DNA from: Rhizophagus sp. LPA8_4_AMF
Lineage: Eukaryota > Glomeromycota > Glomeromycetes > Glomerales > Glomeraceae
Direction: 5' to 3'
Assembly (NCBI GenBank): GCA_021464525.1
Contig: JADRCO010000127.1
Coordinates: forward strand, 1 to 51,186
Length of the DNA: 51,186 nucleotides
Shown: piece after piece, positions 1 to 10,734 of the stretch
How positions within the stretch are numbered: the first letter of the stretch is position 1
Layout of the letters: every line of letters starts with the position of its first letter
Translations under genes and position numbers: made by a program
Notes under the pieces: model-generated
What the model was told of the DNA's origin: nothing
Seen by the model: the letters and a program-made list of their open reading frames with translations, nothing else
Database searches by the model: none

Positions 1-2004
1 TGATCAAATTATCACCAATCAAATTGCTTTAAATCAGTGTTACCACATGTCAATTTATTGACTGTTATTTGGGGTTGTGTCACAAAAATTGGGGTAGTAT
101 TAAAATCCACGCATATAATTTACTTCCTACATTATTAAATAATTTTTAAGTAAATAAAAAATTTAGTATATAATTTTTTAAAAAATATCTATAAAAAAAA
201 AAAAAAATAGAAAATAAAATTTCTAAAATAATTTTGTAACTATTAACTAATTTATTAAATGTAACCTGAACTATATATAAATACAATAATAAAATCTTAT
301 ATAATTATAAGGATAAATTTAATCGTAACAACTTGTTACATGTCTTATTTGCAATAACCTTAAAAATCACGTGACTTTATTAAATGAAGTTGGTTGGATA
401 AAAAATAATTTTACAGTGATAGATTGAGAGATTAACAGTTTTTATTAATAAAATATTTTTGTGTAATATCAAATTGATCAGTATACACGAGTTTCATATC
501 ACGTGGATTTACAGATTAATTAAAAAAATTTTTTGATTTTATCTTATGTTAAGACCCAAAAAACTTAATATAAAAATCTGTTTCAACCATCTAACATAGT
601 TAACAATCAACTCATCTAACTTACAGTAGGTCATTTTATAAGTTGTATGAATAGTTAGTTATAAAAAACATTTATTTTTATTTTTTAGCTGTTTTTTCTA
701 TTTTTATTTCTTTTTTTTTTGTTATTTTTTCTTAAAAAAATATTATTCTAACTTTATCTTTTCCTTCTGTAGTTTTTTATTTACAAAGATATTTTCAGAA
801 ATAAACGTTAAAAGAAGCTAAATTTACTTCTTTAGCACTTTTTACCTTTATTCTTCTATAGCAGAAGATTATTTTAAATAATTTTATTTAGAGTAGCTTA
901 GCATTAACACATGATATTATAGATGAATCCAACTGCTGATATGATTAGATTAAATATGGTAAAGCAGAAAAATTTAACAGATAAGGCAACTAGAAAGAAG
1001 TAAAAAAAAAGATTAAAGAGAAAGGAAGAAGGAAATAGCTGTTAGCGAGAAAAATCAGACCAAGCTAAGCTTCTTCAAAATTTTCTTCAAAGAATTTATT
1101 TCTACATATAAAGATTTCTTGCTATATTTTGATTGCATAAATTTGTCAGTTAAGAGTGTCTTCAATTTCTTTTTATTGTACTTCTGATTGTTGTATAACT
1201 TTTTACTTGAAGTTTTTAGCTAAATAGGTATTGCATTTGATTTAGAAACTGTAACTTTTGGATTTTTCTTTAGTTGATTAATATTTGAAAAGAAATAGTT
1301 AGTATTTGGTTTTTTTCTGCTAGTAAATGATATCAATGCGTTAGATATATCTATTTGAATTTCTGATCCAACCATTTGATCTTCTTTTTGATTATAGAAG
1401 TTATGTTATTTTAGGATTTGAAGAAAGTGATCAATTTGGTAGTACTAACTGGAAGTTTTACTAGCTTGTATGCTTGCACATTAGTTTTTTTAAGAAAGAA
1501 TAGACATTTCCATTTACTTTAAGAGTAAAATATATTATAAATGCTAGAATATCATATATCGCTGTCTGAAAGAGTTTTTTGCACTTTTGTTCTTTCAAAT
1601 TTCACGCTACTAGAAATCATCTCACAAAAAAGTTTCTAAGAAATACGACTTAAATATTGTGATTAAAGGCTTGGCAAATAGTAGAAAATAACACAATCTT
1701 GACTTAAACTATTAAGTACTTCTTTTGTATTTTATGACTGACTAACTGAGAATGTTTTTCTCCAGAAATAAAGTTTTTGAAGAAGATACTGTGTAATTCA
1801 AGTTACTGGAATGCTATAGACAATATTATTCTGCATGTAGGCAAGATTAGGACCATCTAGTTCATATTCAGTAATTATATAATTCGCATTATATTTGCTA
1901 ATTTTGGTCGCTTTACTTCCTATCTTTAAAGTCAGTCCTTTAGTGTTATTAAGTTTGGTCTTGTCAATATTATTGGCTGGTATAGTACTTTTATCTGATT
2001 TAAT
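1..2004. other. AT-rich, CpG-poor gene-free stretch
   Basis: No supportable gene. A short frame starting near 924 on the plus strand breaks after about 26 codons, and the following 900 bases have scattered stops on both strands. The first ~115 bases contain a motif (60-115) that reappears inverted and diverged at about 41106-41190, so this may be the end of a repeat copy. CACGTG hexamers occur near 369 and 502. Confidence 0.5.
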
Positions 2005-2920
2005 TAGAGCTCTGAATGGATCAGATCAGGTCGGGTAATTGATCTATTTGATCTGATTGATTTTTTTGAGTCAGGCAAAATATTGACTCAAAGCAAATCA
2101 GATCAGATACCTGACTTGACCTGATTTGATCTATTAAAAAAAATCTTAAAAAAATGCATTCAAAAGGATTCACTTTACTTGATAATATTAAAAAATATTT
2201 TCGCAATATTTTATTAATTATCAAAAAAAAAAATGTTGCAGAATGTTTTTTTTAATTAATTATCTATTAGAAAATATTTTCACAATATTTTCTTCTAACT
2301 TAACAAAAAAAATGTTGTGAAAACATTATTTTTTATTAAATTTTCTATTAAAAATATTTTTGCAATATTTTCTTCCAACTTAATAAAAAAATGTGAAAAC
2401 GTTATTTTTTATTAAATTTTCTATTAAAAAATATTTTCGCAACATTTTCTTTTAACTTAATAAAAAAATGTGAAAATGATTTTTTATTAAATTTTCTATT
2501 AAAAAATGTTTTTACAACATTTTCTTCTAATTTAATAAAAAAATGTTGTGAAATGTTATTTTTTATTAAATTTTTTATTAGAAAACATTTTTATAACACT
2601 TTCTTTTAACTTAATAAAAAAATGTTGCAAAAATGTTATTTTTTATTAAATTTTCTATTAGAAGAATTTTCGCAACATTTTCTTTCACTTAATAAAAAAA
2701 TGTTGCAAAAACATTATTTTTTATTAAATTTCTATTAAAAAATGTTTGCATAATATTTTTATTGATAAATTAACAAAAGATATTGGGTTAACAGGTCAAC
2801 AGATCAGGTCAAATTTGTAATCTGACCTGATACTAGGTCACAAATTTGATAACCTGATTCAAATATTTCAGATCAACCTGACAGATCATCTGGATTAATT
2901 TGACCTAATTCAGAGCTCTA
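2005..2920. mobile_element. Non-autonomous hAT-like element with 13-bp TIR and 8-bp TSD
   Basis: The termini are an exact 13-bp inverted repeat: TAGAGCTCTGAAT at 2005-2017 and its complement at 2908-2920. They are flanked by a near-perfect 8-bp direct repeat, gatttaat (1997-2004) and gatttgat (2921-2928), one mismatch. An 8-bp duplication with a TIR starting TAG or CAG is the hallmark of hAT transposons. Subterminal regions (2018-2135 and 2783-2905) are rich in GATCAGGTC/GACCTGATC-type words in both orientations, as expected for transposase-binding subterminal repeats. The centre is a tandem array with no transposase frame, so the element is non-autonomous. The 67-codon frame inside it on the minus strand is not a gene. 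Confidence 0.8.
2320..2765. repeat. 75-80 bp tandem repeat inside the hAT-like element
   Basis: The word ttttattaaa recurs at 2331, 2407, 2482, 2561, 2641 and 2719, giving spacings of 76, 75, 79, 80 and 78. Each unit also carries an aaaatgttg/caacatttt pair, so each unit can fold on itself. A diverged extra copy precedes it at about 2230-2310. Units differ by point changes and small indels. Confidence 0.85.
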
Positions 2921-3254
2921 GATTTGATGTTAGTATATAACATGGTGAAGGATGACGCATTTTATTTTTCAAGTAAAACTGTATACTTCTCCGCGAATTA
3001 AAACTTAGAATGCTAAAATATTATGGCACAGATGCCAAATCTGAATTAACATAACTGTAATTATTTTTATGGACATAAAGTAATTTGATGGATGTATTTT
3101 ATTATGATAGACATATTGCATTATGATAGACATATTGTATTATGACAAACGTATTATATTTAACAAAGTGTATTATTTTTAATGTATATTACAAATTTAT
3201 ATAGCTTTTTATTATCAAAAAAAAAAAATTTTATTTGATATTTATATTTGAATA
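2921..3254. repeat. AT-rich spacer with a 19-bp tandem repeat
   Basis: A degenerate 19-bp repeat with core 'gatagacatattgtattat' runs from about 3088 to 3165 in four copies that diverge toward both ends. The rest of the stretch has no gene. Confidence 0.5.
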
Positions 3255-3840
3255 TCTGTTTCTACTATAATGTTAAATTCCAGTTTCAAATTCCAGTCTG
3301 AAATCTATAAAAAAGAGAAGTTAAAGAACGTTAGTGAACGTTCTTATATATAAAAAAAAATAAAACTTGCTTCCTCCTCTTTTTATAAATACCTACTTGT
3401 CTCAAATTTCAAGTTTTAATCTAAAACCTACAAAAAGAGAAGTTAAAGAATATTAATGAATATTTTTATATATAAAAAATAAACCCTGTTTTCTTCTCCC
3501 TTTAGAAATACTTACTCGTCTCGAATTCCAATTAGCCTTCAAATTTGTTAGTTTCTGAAGAAAGTTCTAATCTGAGACCTACAAAAAGAAAAGTTAAAGA
3601 ATGTTAGTGAACGTTCTTATATAAAAAAGAGATAAAACCTGCTTCCTCCCTCTTTTAGAATACCTACTCATCTCATTCCAAGTTCCAGTCTGACTGAATC
3701 GACAAAAGAAAAGCCAAGGAACATTAGTAAACATTCTTATATATAAAAAACAAATCTCTTCTCTTTAAAAATACTATCTACTCATTTTTAATACTAAGTT
3801 CCAGCTCAGGACCTACAAAAGTAAAAATTAGAACAAATAA
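3255..3840 (-). repeat. Tandem array of exon/intron-like units (copied terminal exon)
   Basis: On the minus strand five units of 113-151 bp each consist of a pyrimidine-rich tract ending in TAG or a variant, then a short coding-like segment, then GTA-type donor words. Exon-like segments begin at 3812, 3699, 3578, 3427 and 3304. In four of the five the acceptor AG is intact; at 3699 it is mutated (tgtcg). If entered in the frame set by the exon at 3986-3925, each intact copy gives a short open tail ending in a stop: GPELELSIKNE, G-LRLELSSETNKFEG, GFRLKLEI and DFRLEFETGI. The shared R/E-L-x-L/F pattern shows they are copies of one exon. Each unit also carries a gaacgt...acgttc inverted word. 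Confidence 0.6.
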
Positions 3841-5133
3841 AGTAAAATATTAGTAAATATAATAAACAAAAAGAAAGAAAGAAAGAAAACTGGGAAAAAA
3901 AGTGAAAAAGAAATTAGCACTTACCATCAATAGTATTAATAGATGCTTTGGTATCTTCCATTGCACTGCGCTGAGACTTTCTGAATCTAAAAGAAAAAAA
4001 TTGAAAAAATTAACATACGTTAAAGAAAAAAAATAAAATAATAATAGTAGCATTCTTATATATATAACCCCATCCACTCACTTACTGTTTTAACTTCACA
4101 GACTGAAATCTCTAATAAAGAGAATGTTCGTAAACGTTCTTAATAAAAAAAATAAAAAAATGGTTTAAAAAACTGAAAAAAAGGTAAAAAATTAATGTAT
4201 TATTATTAAAAACTAAAACTTCGGTTTTAAAAAACTGAAAATAAATAAAAAAAATAAATTTCAGTTTAAAAAACTGAAAAATGGTAAAAAAAATTAGGGT
4301 ATTATTAACGGTTTTAAAAACTGAAAAATAAATAAAAATAAAAATAAAATAATTAGAAATAATAAAAGAAAATAAAAAAATAAAAAAAGATCAATAAATG
4401 ATAATTCGATCTCAAAATAATGATTGGATCTGATCAAGTTTGATCACTGAAATTATTTTGGCATTTTGGCTAATTACGTTTAAATAAATACAATACAGCC
4501 GTAAAATATAATATGGCATTACGTCAAAAAAATGTCCATGCCAAAATTATTACGGCAGATTTTTACAGATGTAATGCTGAAACTGTAATTAATTCGTGAA
4601 AAAGTATATAAAACTATAATAAATTGTTTAGCTGCAGCTGCAGCTTACATCTTAGCTTTCTTTTTCTCATATTTCCTTTTTGATTTAAACTTCACAGATA
4701 CAAACAAATCATCTTTGTTAATAGGTAGTTGTTTAATATTTGATTGGTGCTTGTCACCATCTACAGTTATCATACTGAGATTAGCATCAGGAGTAAATGA
4801 GATAAGCTTTCCAAATTCAGGATCATCATCACTATCAATCTCTTTTGTTATATTATCATTCTTACATCCTGCAAAATAGGTATATAGAATAATATCTATA
4901 ATTGTGTTAAATATGATAGTTTTGATATAGCTATTATCAAAGTCCATAAAGGAAGCAGTTTTATTATAGTCTTTGACTTTAGCTCTATATTTTTGCTTTA
5001 ATATTTCTTTCAACTGTTTCTTGTCAGCATAAGCTGTCGGTGATAATAAGCAAGCAAATATAGGGGATTTATCATTATTGTAAATAATTTTTTTATAAGG
5101 AATTTGACCATACTTAAAAGTCCTATTTTTCAT
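3778..5133 (-). CDS. Hypothetical spliced gene, four exons, unknown function
   Basis: I do not recognise the product. The long first exon (5133-4649) encodes 161 residues with a Lys-rich end. A GTAAGC donor overlaps the stop codon of the unspliced frame. Splicing to 4109-4086 (24 nt, acceptor gag, donor GTAAGT), 3986-3925 (62 nt, acceptor tttag, donor GTAAGT) and 3812-3778 keeps one frame throughout and gives 606 nt, 201 residues plus a TAG stop. The frame carries through two very short exons with consensus donors, which supports the model, but no transcript evidence is available. The protein is polar: no signal peptide, a possible hydrophobic stretch near residues 75-92, an acidic patch (EIDSDDDPE) near residue 100, and a basic C-terminal region. 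It lies in CpG-poor repeat DNA, and a MITE ends 66 bp upstream of the ATG. It may be a domesticated or decaying repeat gene. Confidence 0.4.
3841..4640. repeat. Purine-rich intronic DNA with 'tttaaaaaactgaaaaa' repeats
   Basis: The proposed introns of the minus-strand gene contain four to five copies of a 'ttaaaaaactgaaaaa' word between about 4160 and 4330, spaced roughly 50 bp apart. The segment 4440-4610 holds ttattacgg/ccgtaa words in both orientations, possibly a relic inverted-repeat element. No independent gene seen. Confidence 0.4.
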
Positions 5134-5199
5134 CTTTGTCTAGGTTTTGTAGCAAAAGAGGCCTATGCTTAAACTTAGAATAAGAAAGGAGTTCTTATA

Positions 5200-5371
5200 C
5201 AGTCAACCCTTAATATAGTGAACTCTAAGTTCTGAATTTCAACTTTGCTATAGGGCTATAGTAAAAATTTTAAGCAATTTAATTGGCTACTTTACTATAA
5301 TGAGAGTATATTAATTATAAGTGTACTTAAAATTCACTATATCAAGGATTTACTATATCAAGAGTTGACTG
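5200..5371. mobile_element. 172-bp Tc1/mariner-type MITE
   Basis: Terminal inverted repeats: the left end starts CAGTCAACCCTTAATATAGT, and the right end, read inverted, starts CAGTCAACTCTTGATATAGT. The element is flanked by TA on both sides (5198-5199 and 5372-5373). A CAGT start with TA duplication is typical of the Tc1/mariner/pogo group. There is no coding capacity. It sits directly upstream of the minus-strand gene starting at 5133 and could contribute promoter sequence. Confidence 0.8.
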
Positions 5372-5782
5372 TATAGTTAATTTTAAAGCGCTTTCAGATA
5401 TGGGATGAGTGCTAGGAAAAGAGACCAAATTGACAAAAATTCTTTTTTAAAATAATAAATATTCTGGACCAAATGATCAAATCTACATCTATTTTACTTA
5501 AGAACTTTTTTTTGAGAAAAATTTCAATTTGGTTCCTTTTTCCAGCACTTACCTCATATATTTAAATAAAAGATATAAAAAATAAAAATTTTAAAATTGT
5601 AGTCCAGAAGATCATTAGAAAGAATTCTTCTCTTATTTTTTTTTTAATAACTATTAGTAATTATATTATAATATAAATAAAATATTTTGATTATAATTGT
5701 TTAATTTTTATAATTAATTTACTATAAATATAATTATATTATAAAATTGCATACTAATATAAAAATTTTTTCAGTTATATTT
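5372..5782. other. AT-rich spacer
   Basis: No gene seen. It contains a loose inverted pair, 'ttttagcacttaccycatat'-like words near 5398-5420 and 5538-5565, which may be the ends of another small decayed element. Confidence 0.3.
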
Positions 5783-6635
5783 ATACATGGCCTGGTAATT
5801 CTATATTTATGTATAAATACGTAATTCATAATCCTGATAATTAATTACCAGGATTTCTAGAAAATACGTAAATACATAAATAATTATGTTACGTATAAAT
5901 AATTATGTAAATCTAGCCAGAATTAAGATTTTGGTCAAATTATGTTTAATATGTTTTAGTTTTTGAATTGTATCTCCATTAATATCGATCGTAGAGACAT
6001 GATCTTGCTACCATTCAATTTACCTTGATGAGACGATTTGAATGATACCAAAATCATCAAAATCTGATCACTAGATTAGTCTTCGATATTAAATATTTTT
6101 AAGTAATTTTTAAATCGTATCTCCATCAATATCTATCGTAGAGACATGATCTTACCACCATTCGATTCACCTTGATGAGATGATTTGAATGATATCAAAA
6201 TCATCGAAATCTGATCACTAGTTCAGTCTCTGATATTATTTACTTATAAATAATTTTTGAATCATATCTCTGTCAATATCTATCATAGAAACATAATCTT
6301 GCTATCATTCAATTCATCTTGGTGGGACGATTCGAATGATACCAAAATCATCAAAATCTGATCACTAGATCAGTCTCAGATATTAAAAATTATTAAATAG
6401 TTTATGAATCGTATCTCTGTCAATATCTATTATAGAGACATTATCTTGCTACCAGTTGATTCGTCCTTGTAAGGTGATTCGAATGATACCAAAATCGTCT
6501 CACTAAATGCCAAAATATATGCAAAAACGTATTTAATTATTTACGTTATATATAATTATTTATGTACTACGTAATTATTTACAAATTATGTATTACAAAT
6601 TACGTTTTTGACCAAGGAATTACCAGGTCATGTAT
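5783..6635. mobile_element. 853-bp inverted-repeat element with internal tandem repeat
   Basis: The left end is atacatggCCTGGTAATTC (5783-5801). The right end is its complement with one mismatch (6617-6635). The subterminal regions are rich in tacgtaatt/aattacgta words in both orientations. No transposase frame is present, so this is a non-autonomous element of unassigned superfamily. Because the inverted repeat continues imperfectly outward, I cannot fix the exact end or the target duplication. Confidence 0.6.
5971..6510 (+). repeat. 147-bp tandem repeat, about 3.7 copies
   Basis: The word tatctc opens successive units at 5971, 6118, 6265 and 6412, exactly 147 bp apart each time. Each unit contains gtagagacatgatcttgctacc, an aatgataccaaaatcatc core and a gatcactaga...agtct end. 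The fourth unit is truncated near 6510. Substitutions are common, yet the three complete steps show no net length change. Confidence 0.9.
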
Positions 6636-8229
6636 AGTTATATTATTTTATTAATATATTTTTAAATTATAATTATATTTATATTATATATTATCTAAAT
6701 TAGTTTAAACTGCTATAATTATAATAAATAGAATTTCAAATTCAATTAAAGTAGTGATATAGCTAATACTTATTACATAATTGTTAAAGGAAGAAAGGGA
6801 TAATCAAAATCTTATGATTTATAATATAATAATTTAATCAGCTAATAAAGGAAAGAGAGGTAAGTTTATATTAAATTAAATATGATAATATAATATATGT
6901 CACTGTTCTTATAGTATTTCAAGCACTTTACATAATAAATTACATATAAACTAAATAAATTATACCATTTTAAATTATAATTATACCATTCCAAAATAAT
7001 TTAAGCAGTATGTATAATTTATATATTTGTTATAAGTAAATTGAATATAATTTTATTTAATATAAAAATTAAAATCAATTAGTTAATGATTAATTGATTA
7101 ATTAATTAATATATTATTTAAATTAAAATTTTAGTTAATATATTGCAAATTACAGTATTTCAAATATCTTATAAATTTTAAAAAGTTAGTTAATGCTATA
7201 TTTATTGGGATATATGAAATTTTTATTATAAATAAAAGATTTTAAAAATTTGTAATATATTTATCAAAAAAATATTTATACATATCATTTATATAAAATT
7301 AGATTATTTAATTGTAAAAATAAAAGAAATAAAGATTTTTTAGGAAAAAATAAAGGAATATTATATATGGAAAAGTATTGTAACCTATAATAGATATAAT
7401 GGTATTTAATGTAATTTAAAAATATAAAGTTTTAATTTATATATTTAAATAAATTTTTATTAATTTTTTAATAACAAAAATAATAAAGTATGATTTTTTT
7501 ATAACTAAAATATATAAGTAAAAACTTAGTATAATTTATAGTTAAAAAAAAATTTTAATATATTTAATTAAAATTTTTGGTTAATCAATTATTAATTACT
7601 AGTCAAGTTTTTTAATTTAATAATATACTATATTTGTTTTATTAATATTTAAACTTTTATATAATTATGATTTTTTTAAAACCAAATTTTTTAAATGACA
7701 AAATGTATATATAATTTTAGTTATCTAATACTAATTAAAAAAATTAATAAAAATTCTATTTTTGCTTAATTTATAAATATAAGTAATTTACCACTATAAA
7801 TTATAAATGATTATTAGCAATTTTGCTAACTATTCAATTTGGTAAACACTTTCTCTTCAGAATAAAAAAAGTTTTTAAGATAATTGGCAGAGATTTTTTG
7901 TTTGGTAATTTAATTTTTTTTATATAAAGTACTTAACATATAAGCTCATAATGTTTAAATAAAATGCTTGATTTTATTTTCACATAATAGAAATTCTTTT
8001 AATTTATTATGTATTTTATTTTGTTTTATTTTATTTTTTCATGATCTTAATCCATGAGATTATTTAAGTTATTCCAAGGAAAAGAATCTTAAAATTATTC
8101 ATTAACAAGTAAATATTATACATTTATTTATTTTATTTCTGAAAGAGTAGTGGCCAGAGACAAATACAATGATAATAATTTGATAAATATTATACATCTT
8201 TCTTATATTTATTATTAGTCCAGGTCTTA
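6636..8229. other. Extremely AT-rich gene-free stretch
   Basis: Almost no CpG is visible and no frame of note. It is dominated by runs of A/T words. A G/C-containing patch near 8040-8165 does not code. Nothing else supportable. Confidence 0.5.
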
Positions 8230-9480
8230 ATTAAATATCACGTGACAAACTTTAAATGTGAATACAAAATACCCTTTATGTAATTTCATTTTTAATTTTA
8301 ACTTACTGTAATTAGTATGTACGTCTTGTAATTAATTTACTTAAATAATATCGGACCGAAGGAATTCCCTTTTTAAAGAAAATTTTAATTTATTAGTCCC
8401 ATTATTGTCCGACATGGTTTTCTGGCAAAAAAATACGGGTTATTCGTATTATTTTTTAAATAACAGATTTGCTGTGGATTTTTATCGAAGATCTCGATTA
8501 TTCATGATGAGTCATGATTGAGTAATCTTGAGTAATTATGACTCAAATGTTTAAAAGCCTTTTTTAGTATCAATATCGCACAACATTTGTTAATATAAAA
8601 TTAGAACAAGCAATTTCTTTAAAATTTCTTTCACAATAAAATTTGCGAAAGAATTTGTTCACATTGTCAATAATAAATTATTAATAATAAATTCTGTTGA
8701 GGTGAAAAGATAACATGACTTAATAATCATAGATATTAATTGATTTTATAATAAATTTAAACTTAGAATTTGATCAGGATTCAAAATAAAGTATTTACTA
8801 CCTTTACAACCTGGGTAATCCCAACTCAGAATAAGCCCAGCATAAAGTGCAAGTGTGCAACCCAGTACCAACTCTGAGTATTTTTGATTTCATAACTTAT
8901 GTGATTATTTACACAAGAATATCGATAATAAATAAATTATTTTTTACTACAGAGATGTATATTCTAAATGATACAGATATAAAAATATAATAAAAACGGG
9001 CGCAAATATAAATCATTTGCATAATTATATAAAGTAACGCCGGAAAGGATTGGCCCAAGTACCAATCATAGCTTGACAAATTTAACGTTCGATTCCACTT
9101 TAAATTATAAATCAAAATCATAAATGTTTGGTATTACCGTATTTAACTATATTACAGCAATCATATTATGAACTTTAAAAGTTTTATATAGAAGATTGCC
9201 TTCCCACCATTATAACTGAGAGAAATTACTGAGTCATGTCAATTTATGGAATTCAGCGCCAAAAAAAAAATTATCTAATTTTCCTATACGAATGCTGATC
9301 TTCCAAACCATAACTCGAATATTCTAAATTTGGGAACAAATAATCCTTTTTTTTTTCACGTGTGAACAAAATAATATGGGATTATTTAACACTTAACAGA
9401 AAGCATGTGACCGCATACCGTATTAAATTTTTTTCGCCCACGTGATTTGTTAATCTTGGTCCAAATTACAGTCCTCTGTA
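8230..9480. other. CpG-retaining island without a clear gene
   Basis: Base composition changes at about 8230: CACGTG sites (8239, 9357 and 9438 areas), CpG words and TGAGTCA-type AP-1/Gcn4-like sites (8512 and 9230 areas) appear. A diverged direct repeat of about 47 bp (AACC..GTA..CCAACTC.GA) lies at about 8809-8880. A 70-codon minus-strand frame at 8909-9121 begins with coding-like sequence but degenerates into hydrophobic AT-rich codons. I do not call a gene. It may be the remains of one, or a regulatory region. Confidence 0.35.
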
Positions 9481-10533
9481 AAAATTGAATTTGTTATAGG
9501 AGAAAAATTAATAATCCTCAATCATACTAATGATCTCAATAAATGCCAATTATTATTCAACTAATTGATTCCATATACTCAAGATTTTTTTCATTTTTAC
9601 ATTAGAATAATTTGTTTAAAAAGTCAATTTATTTATACTAATAGCCTTTAACAAGAAGAATATATAAATAATTAATTTATATTAACTTTACAAAATTCCG
9701 TATATTTTATAAAAATATATATACAAACTAGTATTATTACAAAAATATAACTTTGCAAATGTTTATTTAAATGAAAAAAAATTTGAAAGGTATTTATTGT
9801 AAAAATTTTATTTAAATTTATATAATATATTAAATAATAGCAAATTAGTATATTTAGGCTATTTTTAGTATTAATATTTTAAATACTAGTAATTAGCAGT
9901 ACCTGTTAACTATGTCAACAATTAGTACTTTATTTTATTACACAATAAATTACATATATCTTTACATTAATTTTTGGCTACTGAAAAATTTCTGGATATA
10001 TAATATTATAAGTAGTATAATTTATTAAATTTTCATTTTTATCCAATTGTAATTTATAATTATCTTTATTCTTTTTATCCTTTTTTTGTTCCTTTTCTAT
10101 TTTTTATCTCATTTTATTTCTTACCTTTTCTTTACTTATTTTTATTTATTTTTTTTCTTTTTTTTTATTTCTTCTTATTTCACTTTATCTTTTTTTATTT
10201 CTTTTATTATTTTTTCATTATTTTTTCATTTTATTTTTATTGTTAATTCCTTTATTTATTAGTCTATTTTTACTATTGTAATTCTTTTTTATTTTTATTA
10301 TTAGATTACCTTCTTTATTTTGTTTACTACTAATAATTATAATAAAAATAAAATTTTGGATTTTGAATTTATTAATCTTTTTAATAAAATATAAAATAAA
10401 CTCATAATTTTTAATATCACTATAAAGTATAAATATATTACTTTTACTTTAGTTTAATAATATATTTAATAAATTTTCAATAAATAAAATTATTTTGTGA
10501 AAAATTTTAAAATTTATAATATTTAATTCAATA
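9481..10533. other. AT-rich stretch with a pyrimidine-rich strand tract
   Basis: No gene. From about 10063 to 10330 the plus strand is almost free of G and dominated by T with C (for example tttcttaccttttctttac), a long one-sided polypyrimidine tract. The rest is ordinary AT-rich sequence with almost no CpG. Confidence 0.5.
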
Positions 10534-10665
10534 TTAAACTGTACTGTACAATTTTTTTTTATTTTTTTCATGAAGTACAATATAATACTTATATATTATA
10601 TACATATATAAGTATTGTACTATATTGTATGAACTTTTGTAATTTAATTATACAGTACAGTTTAA
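10534..10665. mobile_element. 132-bp palindromic MITE with TTAA ends
   Basis: TTAA (10534-10537) plus ACTGTACTGTA at the left and TACAGTACAGT plus TTAA (10662-10665) at the right form perfect 15-bp inverted ends. The inner sequence pairs as well (gtacaatataatacttatat with its complement across 10575-10625), so the element can fold into a long hairpin. TTAA duplication is characteristic of piggyBac-type transposition, but because TTAA is palindromic it could be part of the TIR. Confidence 0.65.
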
Positions 10666-10734
10666 CTGATCATATATATAATTTATTTATTTATCTTTAA
10701 AATAAATATACTATTTATATACCTTTAAAATATA

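Noticed and set aside
2021..2224. 67-codon minus-strand frame
   Set aside because: Lies across the subterminal repeats of the hAT-like element; it translates the GATCAGGTC words.
3850..4077. 75-codon minus-strand frame
   Set aside because: Reads an intron, an exon in the wrong frame and another intron; the splice-site-bounded 62-nt exon inside it is a better explanation.
9040..9100. Possible tRNA: a 'tggcccaagtacc' A-box-like word and 'cgttcgattcc' B-box-like word about 40 bp apart
   Set aside because: The T-arm stem does not pair, and GATTGG/CCAATC forms a 6-bp hairpin incompatible with a D arm.
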